A stretch of DNA of 64,000 bases from Bifidobacterium breve (GCA_945889475.1 CAMDBT010000007.1:1-64000); one strand, 5' to 3'; shown: positions 37,381 to 45,202, numbered from the stretch's first letter. Notes: a model not told the origin generated them from the sequence alone. Program-made: numbers and translations.

Positions 37381-38753
37381 TGCGTTGTCTCGCGGAGATC
37401 GGGGGCAGCGCTCAGCGCGAAGTTTCGCTGGCGATATGCGACTGAGCCGTCGGCAATCGTCAGCAACACGCGGCCATAAAGCTCGCGGCCGCCGAAGGCG
37501 CAGTTTTGGGAGCGGCTCTCGTAGCCGTTTTCTCCTACGCGCCACTGCTGCTCAAGGTCGACGAGGACCAGGTTGGCGCTCTCGCCGATCATCATTTGCG
37601 GGATCTCGAGGCCAAAGATTGCGCCGCCGCAGGTCATCTTTTCGATCAGCATCTCAATGCTCATCGCTCCACCGCGAACAAGCTCCGTGTAGCAGGCCGC
37701 GAACGAGCTCTCAAGACCTGTCGTGCCCATCGGCGCCTGCTCAAACGGCACCTCCTTCTCGTGCGCGCTATGCGGAGCATGGTCGGTCGCGATGCAGTCG
37801 ATTGTGCCGTCCAGTAGCCCGGCGATCAGCGCTTGGCGATCAAGCTCGGTCCGCAGCGGCGGGTTCATCTTCATCCTTGTGTCGAGCGTCCGCACCGCCT
37901 CTTCTGTGAAACAGAGGTGGTGCGGGCTGACCTCGGTCGTGACCTTGTAACCGAGCCGCTTCGCCTCGCGGATCGCCTCCACCGACTCCGCGCAGCTGAG
38001 GTGCTGCATGTGGACCGTTCCGCCCTCGTAGCCGGCGAGCGCTGCGTCACGCGCGACCATCGTCGACTCACTGGTGCTGGGGATTCCATCGATGCCGAGA
38101 ATCGCACTGACGGCGCCTTCGTTGATCGAGCCGCCGGCCGAGAGCGATCGATCTTCCTCGTGCAGTGCAAGCACGCCGCCCGACATCTGCTGGTACTGCA
38201 GCGCCTTACGCAGCACTCCGGCAGATTCGACCGGCATGCCGTCGTCTGTGAAACCGGCCGCGCCGGCGTCGCGCAGCTCCGACATCGACGTCAGCTCCGT
38301 GCCATCGAGCCCAACCGTGATCGCGGCGAGGAAGCCGACCGGCACGCGCGCCTCGCGGCGAGCCGCGTCGCGAAGCGAGCGCAGCACCGATGCCGAGTCG
38401 ACTACGGGATCGGTGTTTGGCATCGCTAGGACGGCGCAAAATCCGCCCGCTGCAGCTGAGCGGGTACCGGTCTCGATGTCTTCCTTGTGCTCATGGCCGG
38501 GGGTCCGAAGATGGATGTGCGGGTCGACGAAGGCCGGGAAGAGATGGAAGCCGCTGCCGTCGATCAATTCCGCGTCCGGGCCGGCTGTCAGCGATCCAGG
38601 TTCGCCGATCTCTGCCAGCTGGCCGTCGCTGACAATCACGTCAAAGAGGCCATCTATTCCGGCCCGTGGATCGATCAGGTGGGCGCCGCTGATCATCAGG
38701 TCGGACTGAGCGGCAGTCCCGCGCACAAGTAGCTGTTCTCCGCGCCGCGTCAT
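37377..38753 (-). CDS. pyrC: Dihydroorotase
   Basis: The 458-residue amidohydrolase cyclises carbamoyl aspartate to dihydroorotate. Metal ligands are in DPHIHLRTPG and the late ATDHAPH motif; the bridging region lies near LALHEED and HMQHLS. The length and N-terminal strand domain fit the class I (PyrC/AllB-like) type. ATG overlaps the pyrB stop by four bases. Confidence 0.95.
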   Translation of the reverse strand: MTRRGEQLLVRGTAAQSDLMISGAHLIDPRAGIDGLFDVIVSDGQLAEIGEPGSLTAGPDAELIDGSGFHLFPAFVDPHIHLRTPGHEHKEDIETGTRSAAAGGFCAVLAMPNTDPVVDSASVLRSLRDAARREARVPVGFLAAITVGLDGTELTSMSELRDAGAAGFTDDGMPVESAGVLRKALQYQQMSGGVLALHEEDRSLSAGGSINEGAVSAILGIDGIPSTSESTMVARDAALAGYEGGTVHMQHLSCAESVEAIREAKRLGYKVTTEVSPHHLCFTEEAVRTLDTRMKMNPPLRTELDRQALIAGLLDGTIDCIATDHAPHSAHEKEVPFEQAPMGTTGLESSFAACYTELVRGGAMSIEMLIEKMTCGGAIFGLEIPQMMIGESANLVLVDLEQQWRVGENGYESRSQNCAFGGRELYGRVLLTIADGSVAYRQRNFALSAAPDLRETTQ

Positions 38754-39682
38754 GCCGACTGGTGCTCCGGCATCGGGTCGAAGGCGCGCGAGGCGGCCAG
38801 CAGCTCGAAGAGCACGGCCATCCGCACGACGACGCCGGCAGCGACCTGCTCAAGAATCAGCGACTGCGCGCAGTCAACGACCTCATCGGACAGCTCTACG
38901 CCACGATTCACGGGTCCTGGGTGCATCAGCAGCGAGCGAGCACCGAGTCGACGCTGATCAATCTGAAAGAGCGACGAGTATTCGCGCATGCTCGGTAGGT
39001 AGGCCTGCTGCATCCGCTCGTTCTGCATCCGCAGCGCGTAGACGACGTCGGCCGCGGGCAGGTCGTCGAGTGAGTATCGGACCTCAACGCCCATCGCCTC
39101 GATCCCGCGTGGCAGGAGCGTTGGCGGTCCGGCGACGGTGACGTCGGCACCCATCTTCTGGAAGCCGAGGATGTTGGAGCGCGCGACGCGCGAGTGAAGG
39201 ACGTCGCCGACGACCCAGATCTTCACGCCGTCGAGCGAACCAAGGCGACGATTGAGCGTGTAGATGTCAAGCAGCGCCTGCGTCGGGTGCTCGTGCTTAC
39301 CGTCTCCTGCGTTGATGATCGCGGCGTCGGTCCACTGCGCGACCAGTGCAGGAGCGCCAGCCCAAGGGCAGCGCACGACGATCGCGTCGGGGCGATGGGC
39401 GCTGAGCGTCTGCACGGTGTCTTTGAGCGACTCACCTTTTTCGGTCGATGAGCCGGATGCACTGAAGTTGACGACGTCAGCGCTGAGCCGTTTGGCAGCT
39501 AGCTCGAATGAGCTGCGCGTGCGAGTGCTTGCTTCATAGAAGAGATTGAGGACGGTGCGGCCACGTAGAGCTGGCACCTTCTTGATCTCGCGCTGATGGT
39601 TCTCAGCGAAGGCAGCGGCGCGAGCGCAGATCCGCTCGATGTCCTCGCGGCTGACGTCCTCGATGCTAAGTAGGTGTTTCAT
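38750..39682 (-). CDS. pyrB: Aspartate carbamoyltransferase catalytic subunit
   Basis: The 310-residue enzyme joins carbamoyl phosphate and aspartate. The carbamoyl-phosphate loop is STRTRSSFE near residue 53, and the aspartate site includes HPGPVNRGVE. No regulatory pyrI is present, as expected where PyrR controls the operon. It overlaps pyrR and pyrC by four bases each. Confidence 0.97.
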   Translation of the reverse strand: MKHLLSIEDVSREDIERICARAAAFAENHQREIKKVPALRGRTVLNLFYEASTRTRSSFELAAKRLSADVVNFSASGSSTEKGESLKDTVQTLSAHRPDAIVVRCPWAGAPALVAQWTDAAIINAGDGKHEHPTQALLDIYTLNRRLGSLDGVKIWVVGDVLHSRVARSNILGFQKMGADVTVAGPPTLLPRGIEAMGVEVRYSLDDLPAADVVYALRMQNERMQQAYLPSMREYSSLFQIDQRRLGARSLLMHPGPVNRGVELSDEVVDCAQSLILEQVAAGVVVRMAVLFELLAASRAFDPMPEHQSA

Positions 39683-40242
39683 GCCGCGTCCCCAGTGATC
39701 GCTGCTTCGGCGTCTGCGATCACGACTCGGTCAACTCCGTCGCTCTCCTCAACCTGTACGAAGACGCGCTCGCCGGGCGCGGTCGGCAGATTCTTACCGA
39801 CATAGTCAGGGCGGATCGGCAGCTCGCGGTGGCCGCGATCAACGAGTACTGCGAGCTGAATGCAGGCCGGTCGGCCGTAGGCGAAAAGGGCCTCGATTGC
39901 GGCCCGAACCGTGCGGCCTGTGTAGAGCACGTCGTCAACGATCACGACCGTCGCTCCGTCGAGTGGAAAATCGATCTCAGTCGAGTAAAGCTGCGGCGCC
40001 TCGGGCCGCTTGCCCAGATCGTCGCGGTAGAAACCGATGTCAATCAAACCGAGTGGGACATCGCTGCCGCCGAGCTGATCGAGCAAGGCGACTATCCGCC
40101 TCGCCAAGATCGCGCCGCGGCTGTGAATGCCAACAATTGCCAGCCCAGAAGGATCGCTGTTGCGCTCGAGGATCTCGTGAGCGATGCGGGTTAGCGCCCG
40201 GCCTAGCTCTTCGTCGTCCAAGACGACATTCTGTTGGCTCAT
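39679..40242 (-). CDS. pyrR: Bifunctional pyr operon regulator/uracil phosphoribosyltransferase PyrR
   Basis: The 187-residue protein has a phosphoribosyltransferase fold with the PRPP motif VVIVDDVLYTGRT and the PyrR segment GIHSRGAILARR. It senses UMP/UTP and binds pyr mRNA. It leads the operon pyrR-pyrB-pyrC-(isochorismatase)-carA-carB-pyrK-pyrD. A PyrR-binding element overlaps its own ribosome-binding site, so it should repress translation. Confidence 0.95.
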   Translation of the reverse strand: MSQQNVVLDDEELGRALTRIAHEILERNSDPSGLAIVGIHSRGAILARRIVALLDQLGGSDVPLGLIDIGFYRDDLGKRPEAPQLYSTEIDFPLDGATVVIVDDVLYTGRTVRAAIEALFAYGRPACIQLAVLVDRGHRELPIRPDYVGKNLPTAPGERVFVQVEESDGVDRVVIADAEAAITGDAA

Positions 40243-40246
40243 TAGA

Positions 40247-40285
40247 TCCTGCCCTTCTTGGCCTCTCGGACCGAGTTAAAGGGGG
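40247..40285 (-). promoter_or_regulatory. PyrR-binding RNA element overlapping the pyrR ribosome-binding site
   Basis: The minus-strand leader has a lower stem CCCTT/AAGGG and an upper stem GGTC/GGCC around the loop CGAGA, with the GAGAGG core typical of PyrR sites. The usual hexaloop is CNGNGA; here it is one base shorter. The 3' arm AAGGG is also the likely Shine-Dalgarno, nine bases before the pyrR ATG. Binding of PyrR-UMP would block translation, the mode known in mycobacteria. No terminator follows. Confidence 0.77.
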
Positions 40286-40328
40286 GTTACGACGCGCACG
40301 TTAGCACCGATAGCGGCACGTTGCTGAA

Positions 40329-41330
40329 TCATTTGTCGCTCTCTGCGGGGCCTTCGTCGGCCGCCTCAGCGAAATGCGCCGCCGCGGCTTGCTCTACTGC
40401 AACGTCGTCCGGGCGCGCCAACCGCGGCACGCCCTTCTCAGCGACCGGGATCGCCACGGCGTCGAAATCGCGAGGCACGACGGTTGCAGCGAAGACGGCT
40501 TCCGCCTGCTCGACAATCTGTCGCACCGGATAGCGAGCCGAGATGTGCGTCAGCGCGAGCATTGCCACCCCAGCGGCGGCGGCCACTTCGGCCGCCTGGC
40601 GAGCCGTGCTGTGCATCGTCTCGCCGGCACGCTCCGAGTCTTCATCGGCGAATGTTGCTTCGTGGATCAGAACGTCGGCGCCGCTGGCCGCAGCTTCGAC
40701 CATCTCGCACGGTGCGGTGTCGCCCGAAATCACAACCTTCCTACCGGCGCGAGGCTCACCGATCACCTGCTGCGGGCTTACCGCGCCGACGCTTTCGCCG
40801 GCCACCAGCGCGGCGATCTCCTTGCCGCCGGAGATCCCCAGCTCGGCTGCCCGCTGCGGATCGAAGCGCCCAGGTCGGTCAGCCTCGACTAGCGAGTAGC
40901 CGAGCGCAGCGCCGCGGTGGCGAACGTTGAAAGCCTCTACTTCGTAGCCACCGAACTCAACCGCGTCGCCGGCCTCAAGCTCGACGATGTTGAGTTCGTA
41001 GCCGGTCTTGCCGCTTGCAATCCCGACGGCGGCAAGTTGCCGGGCCGTGCCGCCCGGGCCGTAGAGGTCGAGCGGCTTCTCGCGTCCGCGTAGCTCGAGC
41101 GTGCGGACCAGCCCCGGGATGCCGAGCCAGTGGTCGGCGTGAAGGTGCGTGAGGAAGATCGCGCCAAGATCGGGAAGGCCAATACTTCGTATCAGTTGGC
41201 GTTGAGTGCCTTCGCCGCAGTCAAACAGGAGCCGATCACCGTCGAGCCGCGCCAGCGTCGCAGGCAGGCCGCGACGCGGCGTCGGCACCGAGCCGCCGGT
41301 CCCGACGAAGAAGAGTTCAATCTGATCCAC
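40329..41330 (-). CDS. rnz: Ribonuclease Z
   Basis: The 333-residue metallo-beta-lactamase endonuclease trims the 3' end of tRNA precursors. The zinc motif is THLHADHWLG (His62, His64, Asp66, His67), with more ligands in FNVRHRG, SGDTAP and LALTHIS. Its HEATF and MHSTARQAA segments are RNase Z signatures. It lies next to, and divergent from, a tRNA-Arg gene that lacks an encoded CCA, a natural substrate. Confidence 0.94.
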   Translation of the reverse strand: MDQIELFFVGTGGSVPTPRRGLPATLARLDGDRLLFDCGEGTQRQLIRSIGLPDLGAIFLTHLHADHWLGIPGLVRTLELRGREKPLDLYGPGGTARQLAAVGIASGKTGYELNIVELEAGDAVEFGGYEVEAFNVRHRGAALGYSLVEADRPGRFDPQRAAELGISGGKEIAALVAGESVGAVSPQQVIGEPRAGRKVVISGDTAPCEMVEAAASGADVLIHEATFADEDSERAGETMHSTARQAAEVAAAAGVAMLALTHISARYPVRQIVEQAEAVFAATVVPRDFDAVAIPVAEKGVPRLARPDDVAVEQAAAAHFAEAADEGPAESDK

Positions 41331-41377
41331 GTTCGCGAGAGTACCCGCGAGAGGCGCACGGTAGGCTCAGGGACGTT

Positions 41378-41450
41378 GCGCCCGTAGCTCAGTGGATAGA
41401 GCGCCCGCCTCCGGAGCGGGAGGCCGCAGGTTCGAATCCTGCCGGGCGCG
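41378..41450 (+). tRNA. tRNA-Arg (anticodon CCG)
   Basis: A 73-base cloverleaf. The acceptor stem is GCGCCCG/CGGGCGC with discriminator G; the D arm contains TAGCTCAGTGGATAGAGC; the anticodon stem CCCGC/GCGGG encloses the loop CTCCGGA, anticodon CCG at 41411-41413 (reads CGG); the T arm has GGTTCGAATCC. No CCA is encoded, so it must be added after trimming. It is the only tRNA I see, and the only plus-strand gene between rnz and corA. Confidence 0.97.
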
Positions 41451-41455
41451 CTGGT

Positions 41456-41731
41456 TTAGCCGCCTGCGACCGCTGGCAGGATCTGGAGTTCCTGACCGTC
41501 GCTTAGTTGCGTCTCTAGTACCTCACCGAAGCGGATGTCGTCTCCGCCCACGTAGACGTTGACGAAACGACGTAGCGACCCATCCTCATCGCTTAGCCGA
41601 TCGCGAAGCTCGGGATAGGCTGTGTAAAGAGCCTCAAGGGCCTCGCCGACCGTTGCCGCTTCGACGGAGACTGCGCTCTCACCTCCGGCACTGGCTCGCA
41701 GCTGAGTGGGAAGCTTGACGGTCACGCTCAT
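41456..41731 (-). CDS. MoaD/ThiS-family ubiquitin-like sulfur carrier protein
   Basis: The 91-residue beta-grasp protein ends with the exposed LPAVAGG; the terminal Gly-Gly is where MoaD, ThiS and CysO are adenylated and turned into thiocarboxylates. The opening VTVKLPTQLRASAGGE and the ending DGQELQILPAVAGG follow the MoaD pattern. The ATG overlaps the stop of the ThrC-like gene by four bases, so the two are coupled and share the SAM riboswitch. No other molybdopterin or thiamin genes are nearby. The context suggests it brings sulfur to the ThrC-like enzyme. It needs no proteolytic trimming, since GG is already terminal. Confidence 0.86.
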   Translation of the reverse strand: MSVTVKLPTQLRASAGGESAVSVEAATVGEALEALYTAYPELRDRLSDEDGSLRRFVNVYVGGDDIRFGEVLETQLSDGQELQILPAVAGG

Positions 41732-42996
41732 CGTGCACCGACCAACGTTCCCTCGACCTTGGTTGTGAACTCTTCGAAGGTTGGCTCGATCTCGAATGCT
41801 TCGAAGCTGCCGCGGACGGCGTCTAGCGTTTTCAGCCCGTCGCCGGTGATCACAGCGACGACCGACTCGTCGTGGCCAATCTCGCCGCGCTCAGCCAGCT
41901 TCGCCAAGGTCGCGATTGTCACCCCGCCCGCCGTCTCGGTGAAGACGCCGGTCGTCTCCGCTAGCAGGCGAATGCCGGCGCGAATCTCGTCATCGGAAAC
42001 AGCTTCTACCGACCCGCCTGTGCTCTTCGCTAGATCGAGCACGTAAGGCCCGTCGGCCGGGTTGCCGATCGCAAGCGACTTGGCGATTGTGTTCGGCTTG
42101 ACTGGCTGACAGAAATCGCGGCCTTCAGCCCACGCGGTCGCGACCGGTGCGCAGCCCGCCGCCTGCGCGCCATTCATCGTCGGCAGATCTCCGTCAAGCA
42201 GCCCGAGTTCGAGCCAATCGGCGAACCCCTTCCCGATCTTCGTCAGCAGCGAACCGGAAGCAACCGGCGCGACGATCCGGTCCGGCGTGCGCCAGCCGAG
42301 CTGCTCGCCGATCTCAAAAGCCAGAGTCTTCGAACCCTCGGCGTAGTAGGGCCGCAGGTTGACATTGACGAAGGCCCAGTTGCGCTCGCCGCTTAGCTCA
42401 ACGCAGAGCCGGTTGACGTCGTCGTAGCTGCCTCGGACCTTGACCAAGTTGGTGCCGTAGACGCCAGTGGCAAGGATCTTCTGCTCCTCGAGGTCGGCAG
42501 GGATAAAGACGTAGCTTTCAAGCCCGAGCGCTGCCGCGTTAGCAGCAACCGAGTTTGCAAGGTTGCCGGTCGAAGCGCAGGCAAGAACCTCAAAGCCAAA
42601 TTCACGCGCCCGCGCCGCGGCTACGCTGACAACGCGGTCCTTGAACGAGTGCGTTGGGTTAGCGGCATCGTTCTTGACCCAAAGCTCAGCCAGTCCGAGC
42701 CGCTCGGCGAGCCGGTCGGCGCGAATCAGTGGCGTGCAGCCGGCCGCGAGACCGACGCGCGACGAGTTGCGACCCGACGGCCCCGGAGGTCCGTCGGGAA
42801 GCGGCAAGAAGTCGCTGTAGCGCCACAGGTTCTGTGGCCCACCTTGAATCCTCCGACGCAGCGCAGGAATGTCCGCAGCTAGTGCGCGGTTGTCGTAGAC
42901 AACTTCAAGTGGCCCGAAACACGTTTCGCAGACGTAGATCGGGTCTAGTTCGTACTGGGATCCGCATTCGCGGCACTTCAGATTGGTGGCGCTCAT
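41728..42996 (-). CDS. thrC: Threonine synthase-family PLP enzyme; candidate O-phosphohomoserine-dependent homocysteine synthase
   Basis: The 422-residue fold-type II PLP enzyme has an N-terminal zinc ribbon (Cys8, Cys11, Cys23, Cys26) and the PLP lysine Lys119 in NPTHSFKDR; ThrC usually reads NPTGSFKDR. CASTGNLA binds PLP phosphate. The automatic call would be threonine synthase. But it is preceded by a SAM-I riboswitch, normally found on methionine genes, and coupled to a sulfur carrier. I recall a recent Streptomyces report of a ThrC homologue plus ubiquitin-like carrier making homocysteine from O-phosphohomoserine, which this resembles; I cannot verify it here. ATG 42996 follows a GGAGG in the terminator arm; the frame beyond lies in the riboswitch. 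The symbol marks the family only. Confidence 0.85.
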   Translation of the reverse strand: MSATNLKCRECGSQYELDPIYVCETCFGPLEVVYDNRALAADIPALRRRIQGGPQNLWRYSDFLPLPDGPPGPSGRNSSRVGLAAGCTPLIRADRLAERLGLAELWVKNDAANPTHSFKDRVVSVAAARAREFGFEVLACASTGNLANSVAANAAALGLESYVFIPADLEEQKILATGVYGTNLVKVRGSYDDVNRLCVELSGERNWAFVNVNLRPYYAEGSKTLAFEIGEQLGWRTPDRIVAPVASGSLLTKIGKGFADWLELGLLDGDLPTMNGAQAAGCAPVATAWAEGRDFCQPVKPNTIAKSLAIGNPADGPYVLDLAKSTGGSVEAVSDDEIRAGIRLLAETTGVFTETAGGVTIATLAKLAERGEIGHDESVVAVITGDGLKTLDAVRGSFEAFEIEPTFEEFTTKVEGTLVGAR

Positions 42997-42997
42997 T

Positions 42998-43027
42998 GAA
43001 AAACCTCCGCCTTCAAGTGGCGGAGGT
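42998..43027 (-). terminator. Riboswitch-controlled terminator whose 3' arm carries the Shine-Dalgarno
   Basis: On the minus strand ACCTCCGCC (43019-43027) pairs with GGCGGAGGT (43003-43011) around a seven-base loop, followed by five T (42999-43003). The ATG of the ThrC-like gene is two bases further on. The GGAGG in the 3' arm (43004-43008) is at a proper distance to be the ribosome-binding site, so the hairpin would stop transcription and also hide the start site. The 3' strand of the aptamer P1 plus GGTGGGAG can pair with CTCCGCCAC of the 5' arm, the likely antiterminator. Confidence 0.9.
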
Positions 43028-43038
43028 CTGGAGACTCC

Positions 43039-43127
43039 CACCACATCTGTCAGGAATTGGCACCTTCCCTTTCGGGAGGTTGCCGGGGTTTCAACGGGCC
43101 AGTCCCTCCACCCCTCTAGATGTGTCC
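43039..43127 (-). ncRNA. SAM-I (S-box) riboswitch
   Basis: The minus strand carries the full S-box core: P1 ACACATCT/AGATGTGG, then AGAGGGGTGGAGGGACTGG, CCCGTTGAAACCCCGGCAACC, a hairpin CTCCCGAAAGGGAAGG and GGTGCCAATTCCTGACAG. These blocks match the known consensus GGAGGGACTGGCCC, GCAACC and GGTGCNAATTCC. With SAM bound, P1 forms and the downstream terminator folds, turning off the ThrC-like/MoaD-like operon. Confidence 0.96.
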
Positions 43128-43142
43128 AACTATGTGCGAGGC

Positions 43143-43172
43143 ACGATAGCACGTCCCCGTGCAGGGTTTCAA
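43143..43172 (-). promoter_or_regulatory. Promoter of the SAM riboswitch operon
   Basis: On the minus strand TTGAAA (43167-43172) and TATCGT (43143-43148) are 18 bases apart, a good primary-sigma promoter with an extended TGC before the -10. A start near 43136 would lie about nine bases before the aptamer. The -10 region GTGCTATCGT is identical to the one before rimP. Confidence 0.7.
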
Positions 43173-43217
43173 GCAACCCGTGCACGCCGATACACTGCGC
43201 AGCAGAGGTCAATTCTG

Positions 43218-43301
43218 ATGCCAGCCGACGAACCACGAAGTCTCGATGCCGAGCCTTCCCAAGCCTACGCTGCGTCGACCTCTGCGCCGACGCGGCAATG
43301 A
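43218..43301 (+). CDS. Possible 27-codon leader peptide overlapping the corA start
   Basis: An ATG at 43218 follows AGAGG (43204-43208) by nine bases, the best ribosome-binding site in this region. The 27-residue product starts MPADEPRSLDAEP and is rich in Pro and acidic residues. It ends at TGA 43301, overlapping the corA start (43246) out of frame. Short Pro/acidic leader peptides are known to sense magnesium upstream of transporters such as mgtA. A function here is inference; it may be chance coding. Confidence 0.35.
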   Translation: MPADEPRSLDAEPSQAYAASTSAPTRQ

Positions 43302-44259
43302 GTCGGTCCCAGTTGCCGAAGAGCTTGGCGCTGCCCGCGTTGCGGTAATCGAGACAACCGGTCCTGAAGGCCGTCTGCGGTGGATCAACTTTGGTGACTG
43401 GCGATCGGTTGAGCGCGACTGGCTGAAGGAAAACTTTGAGTTCCACGACCTCGACTACGAGGATCTCGGTTCACGCAACCAGCGGCCGAAGGTCGACGAA
43501 TACGACGACTACCTCTTCATCGTGCTGCAATTCCCGCGCTACGACAAAGAGGTTCGGCGGCTCAGCGCCGTGGAGCTCGATGTCTTCGTTGGCGCCGACT
43601 ATGTGATCACGATTCCGAAGGCGCCGCTGCCAGCGGTCGAGTATCTGTTCGAGCGTTGCGAGAACCGGCCCCAGGTCCGTGATGATCTGTTCGGCAAGGG
43701 CGCCGGCTATCTGCTCTATCGAATCATCGACGACTGCGTCGATGCTGGTTTCCCGATGCTGCGCAAGATCGGCAACAAGCTCGAAAAGCTCGAGAACGAT
43801 GTTTTCGAGGGGCGCTCGACGGAGGTTGTGCGCGACATCTTCACCGCCAAGCAAGAGGTGATCAACTTTCGATCGGTTGTGCGACCGATGCGCCCTGCCC
43901 TGACCGACCTCGAGCGCACGACCAAGCGATACATGGTGGCCGATCTCGACATCTACTTCGACGACATCAACGACGCTTCGGAGCGCGTCTGGGACATGCT
44001 TGAGAACTTCAAAGAGGTCGTCGAAGCGCTCGAGGAGACGAATGAGTCGGTCCTGTCGCACCAGCTCAACACGATCTTGCGGGTGCTGACGGCGATCAGC
44101 CTAGTCCTGCTGCCGCTAACGCTGATCGCGAGCATCTTCGGCATGAATGTGCGCGTTCCAGGGCAGGATCAGATAGAGGCCTTCTGGATCGTCGTTGGCG
44201 TGATGGTCGTACTGCTGGTTGGGATCATCGCGCTCTTCCGTCGTCGTGGCATCCTCTAA
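43246..44259 (+). CDS. corA: CorA-family magnesium/divalent cation transporter
   Basis: The 337-residue protein has a long cytoplasmic domain (about residues 1-275), then two C-terminal membrane spans with the pore motif GMN (IFGMNVRVPG) between them and a basic end (FRRRGIL). This is the CorA pentameric channel layout. The ATG at 43246 is the only canonical in-frame start, but has a weak ribosome-binding site and an arginine-rich N-terminus of about 28 residues that is not usual. A stronger initiation site upstream belongs to a short overlapping ORF. TACACT at 43191-43196 may be its -10. Confidence 0.9.
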   Translation: MPSLPKPTLRRPLRRRGNESVPVAEELGAARVAVIETTGPEGRLRWINFGDWRSVERDWLKENFEFHDLDYEDLGSRNQRPKVDEYDDYLFIVLQFPRYDKEVRRLSAVELDVFVGADYVITIPKAPLPAVEYLFERCENRPQVRDDLFGKGAGYLLYRIIDDCVDAGFPMLRKIGNKLEKLENDVFEGRSTEVVRDIFTAKQEVINFRSVVRPMRPALTDLERTTKRYMVADLDIYFDDINDASERVWDMLENFKEVVEALEETNESVLSHQLNTILRVLTAISLVLLPLTLIASIFGMNVRVPGQDQIEAFWIVVGVMVVLLVGIIALFRRRGIL

Positions 44260-45202
44260 GCTGGCGCCGCGGCGGCGGCTGCTGGTGATTGTCAATCCCT
44301 ACGCGACCTCGGTCGACCGAAAGCTACGCGACCTCGTCTTGGCCGCACTTGCGAGCCGCTACTCGGTTGAGGTTGCCGACACGACGGCGCCGGGCGACGC
44401 CCACCGCCTTGCGGCCGCGGCGGCCGCCGGGGCGACCGATCTGGTCGCGACGCTCGGCGGCGACGGAACGCTAAACGAGGCGGCCGACGCGCTCGCCGGC
44501 TCGAGAATTCCCGTCTACCCGCTTCCGGGCGGCTCGCAGAACGTCTTCGCCAAGCTGCTCGGCCTGCCGAGCGAGATCGTCGACTCCACCGCGCGGCTCC
44601 TAGATCTGGCAGACAACTGGCCGCTCCGACGGGTTGACCTCGGTCGGGTCAACGGTCGCGTCTTCACCTTCGCCGCAGGGGTTGGGCTGGACGCCAGCGT
44701 CGTTGAAAAGGTTGATTCCAATCCGGCCCGTAAATCGCGCCTGAAGCAGTGGTCCTATGTCCAAAGTGGAATCAGCGTCTTCCTTCGCAGCTACGCCCTA
44801 CGCCGGCCGCGGATTGTCGTTGAGTGCGAGGCCGGCGAGCTCGCTGCTGCAACAGTTTTGGTGCAGAACGGCGAGAACTTCACCTTCGCGGGCAGTCGGC
44901 CGGTGACGCTCTGCGCCAACGTCAGCTTGGACTCCGGCAGCTTTGCGGCTGCGCTCGTAACGAGCGGGGAACCGCTGCGGGCGGGCGCTACGGCGCTACG
45001 AATCGTGGGCGCAACGGCTGAAACTGGCGGCAAGAACGGCACTACGCAGCTCGGACCGCTCACGACGCTGCGGCTGCGATCGAGCGACGGCAAGCCGCTG
45101 CCGCTTCAGGTCGACGGTGACTTCGCAGGCGAGCACAGCTCAGCGGAGTTCACGATCGCGCCAGGCGCATTGACTGTGCTGGCGCCTACCCGCCGGGCGT
45201 AA
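44246..45202 (+). CDS. Diacylglycerol kinase/YegS-like lipid kinase
   Basis: The 318-residue protein has the DAGK catalytic motifs VIVNPYAT, LGGDGTLNEAADAL and PLPGGSQNVFAKLLGLP (usually GGTANxFA). The C-terminal domain is the beta-sandwich of YegS/DgkB. It likely phosphorylates a lipid at the membrane; the substrate is not known. GTG 44246 overlaps corA by 14 bases. The gene converges on rel, overlapping it by 17 bases. Confidence 0.87.
   Translation: MASSKLAPRRRLLVIVNPYATSVDRKLRDLVLAALASRYSVEVADTTAPGDAHRLAAAAAAGATDLVATLGGDGTLNEAADALAGSRIPVYPLPGGSQNVFAKLLGLPSEIVDSTARLLDLADNWPLRRVDLGRVNGRVFTFAAGVGLDASVVEKVDSNPARKSRLKQWSYVQSGISVFLRSYALRRPRIVVECEAGELAAATVLVQNGENFTFAGSRPVTLCANVSLDSGSFAAALVTSGEPLRAGATALRIVGATAETGGKNGTTQLGPLTTLRLRSSDGKPLPLQVDGDFAGEHSSAEFTIAPGALTVLAPTRRA

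Noticed and set aside
42997-43446. 150-codon N-terminal extension of the ThrC-like protein
   Set aside because: This part is the SAM riboswitch, its terminator and the promoter, and the protein does not resemble ThrC there.
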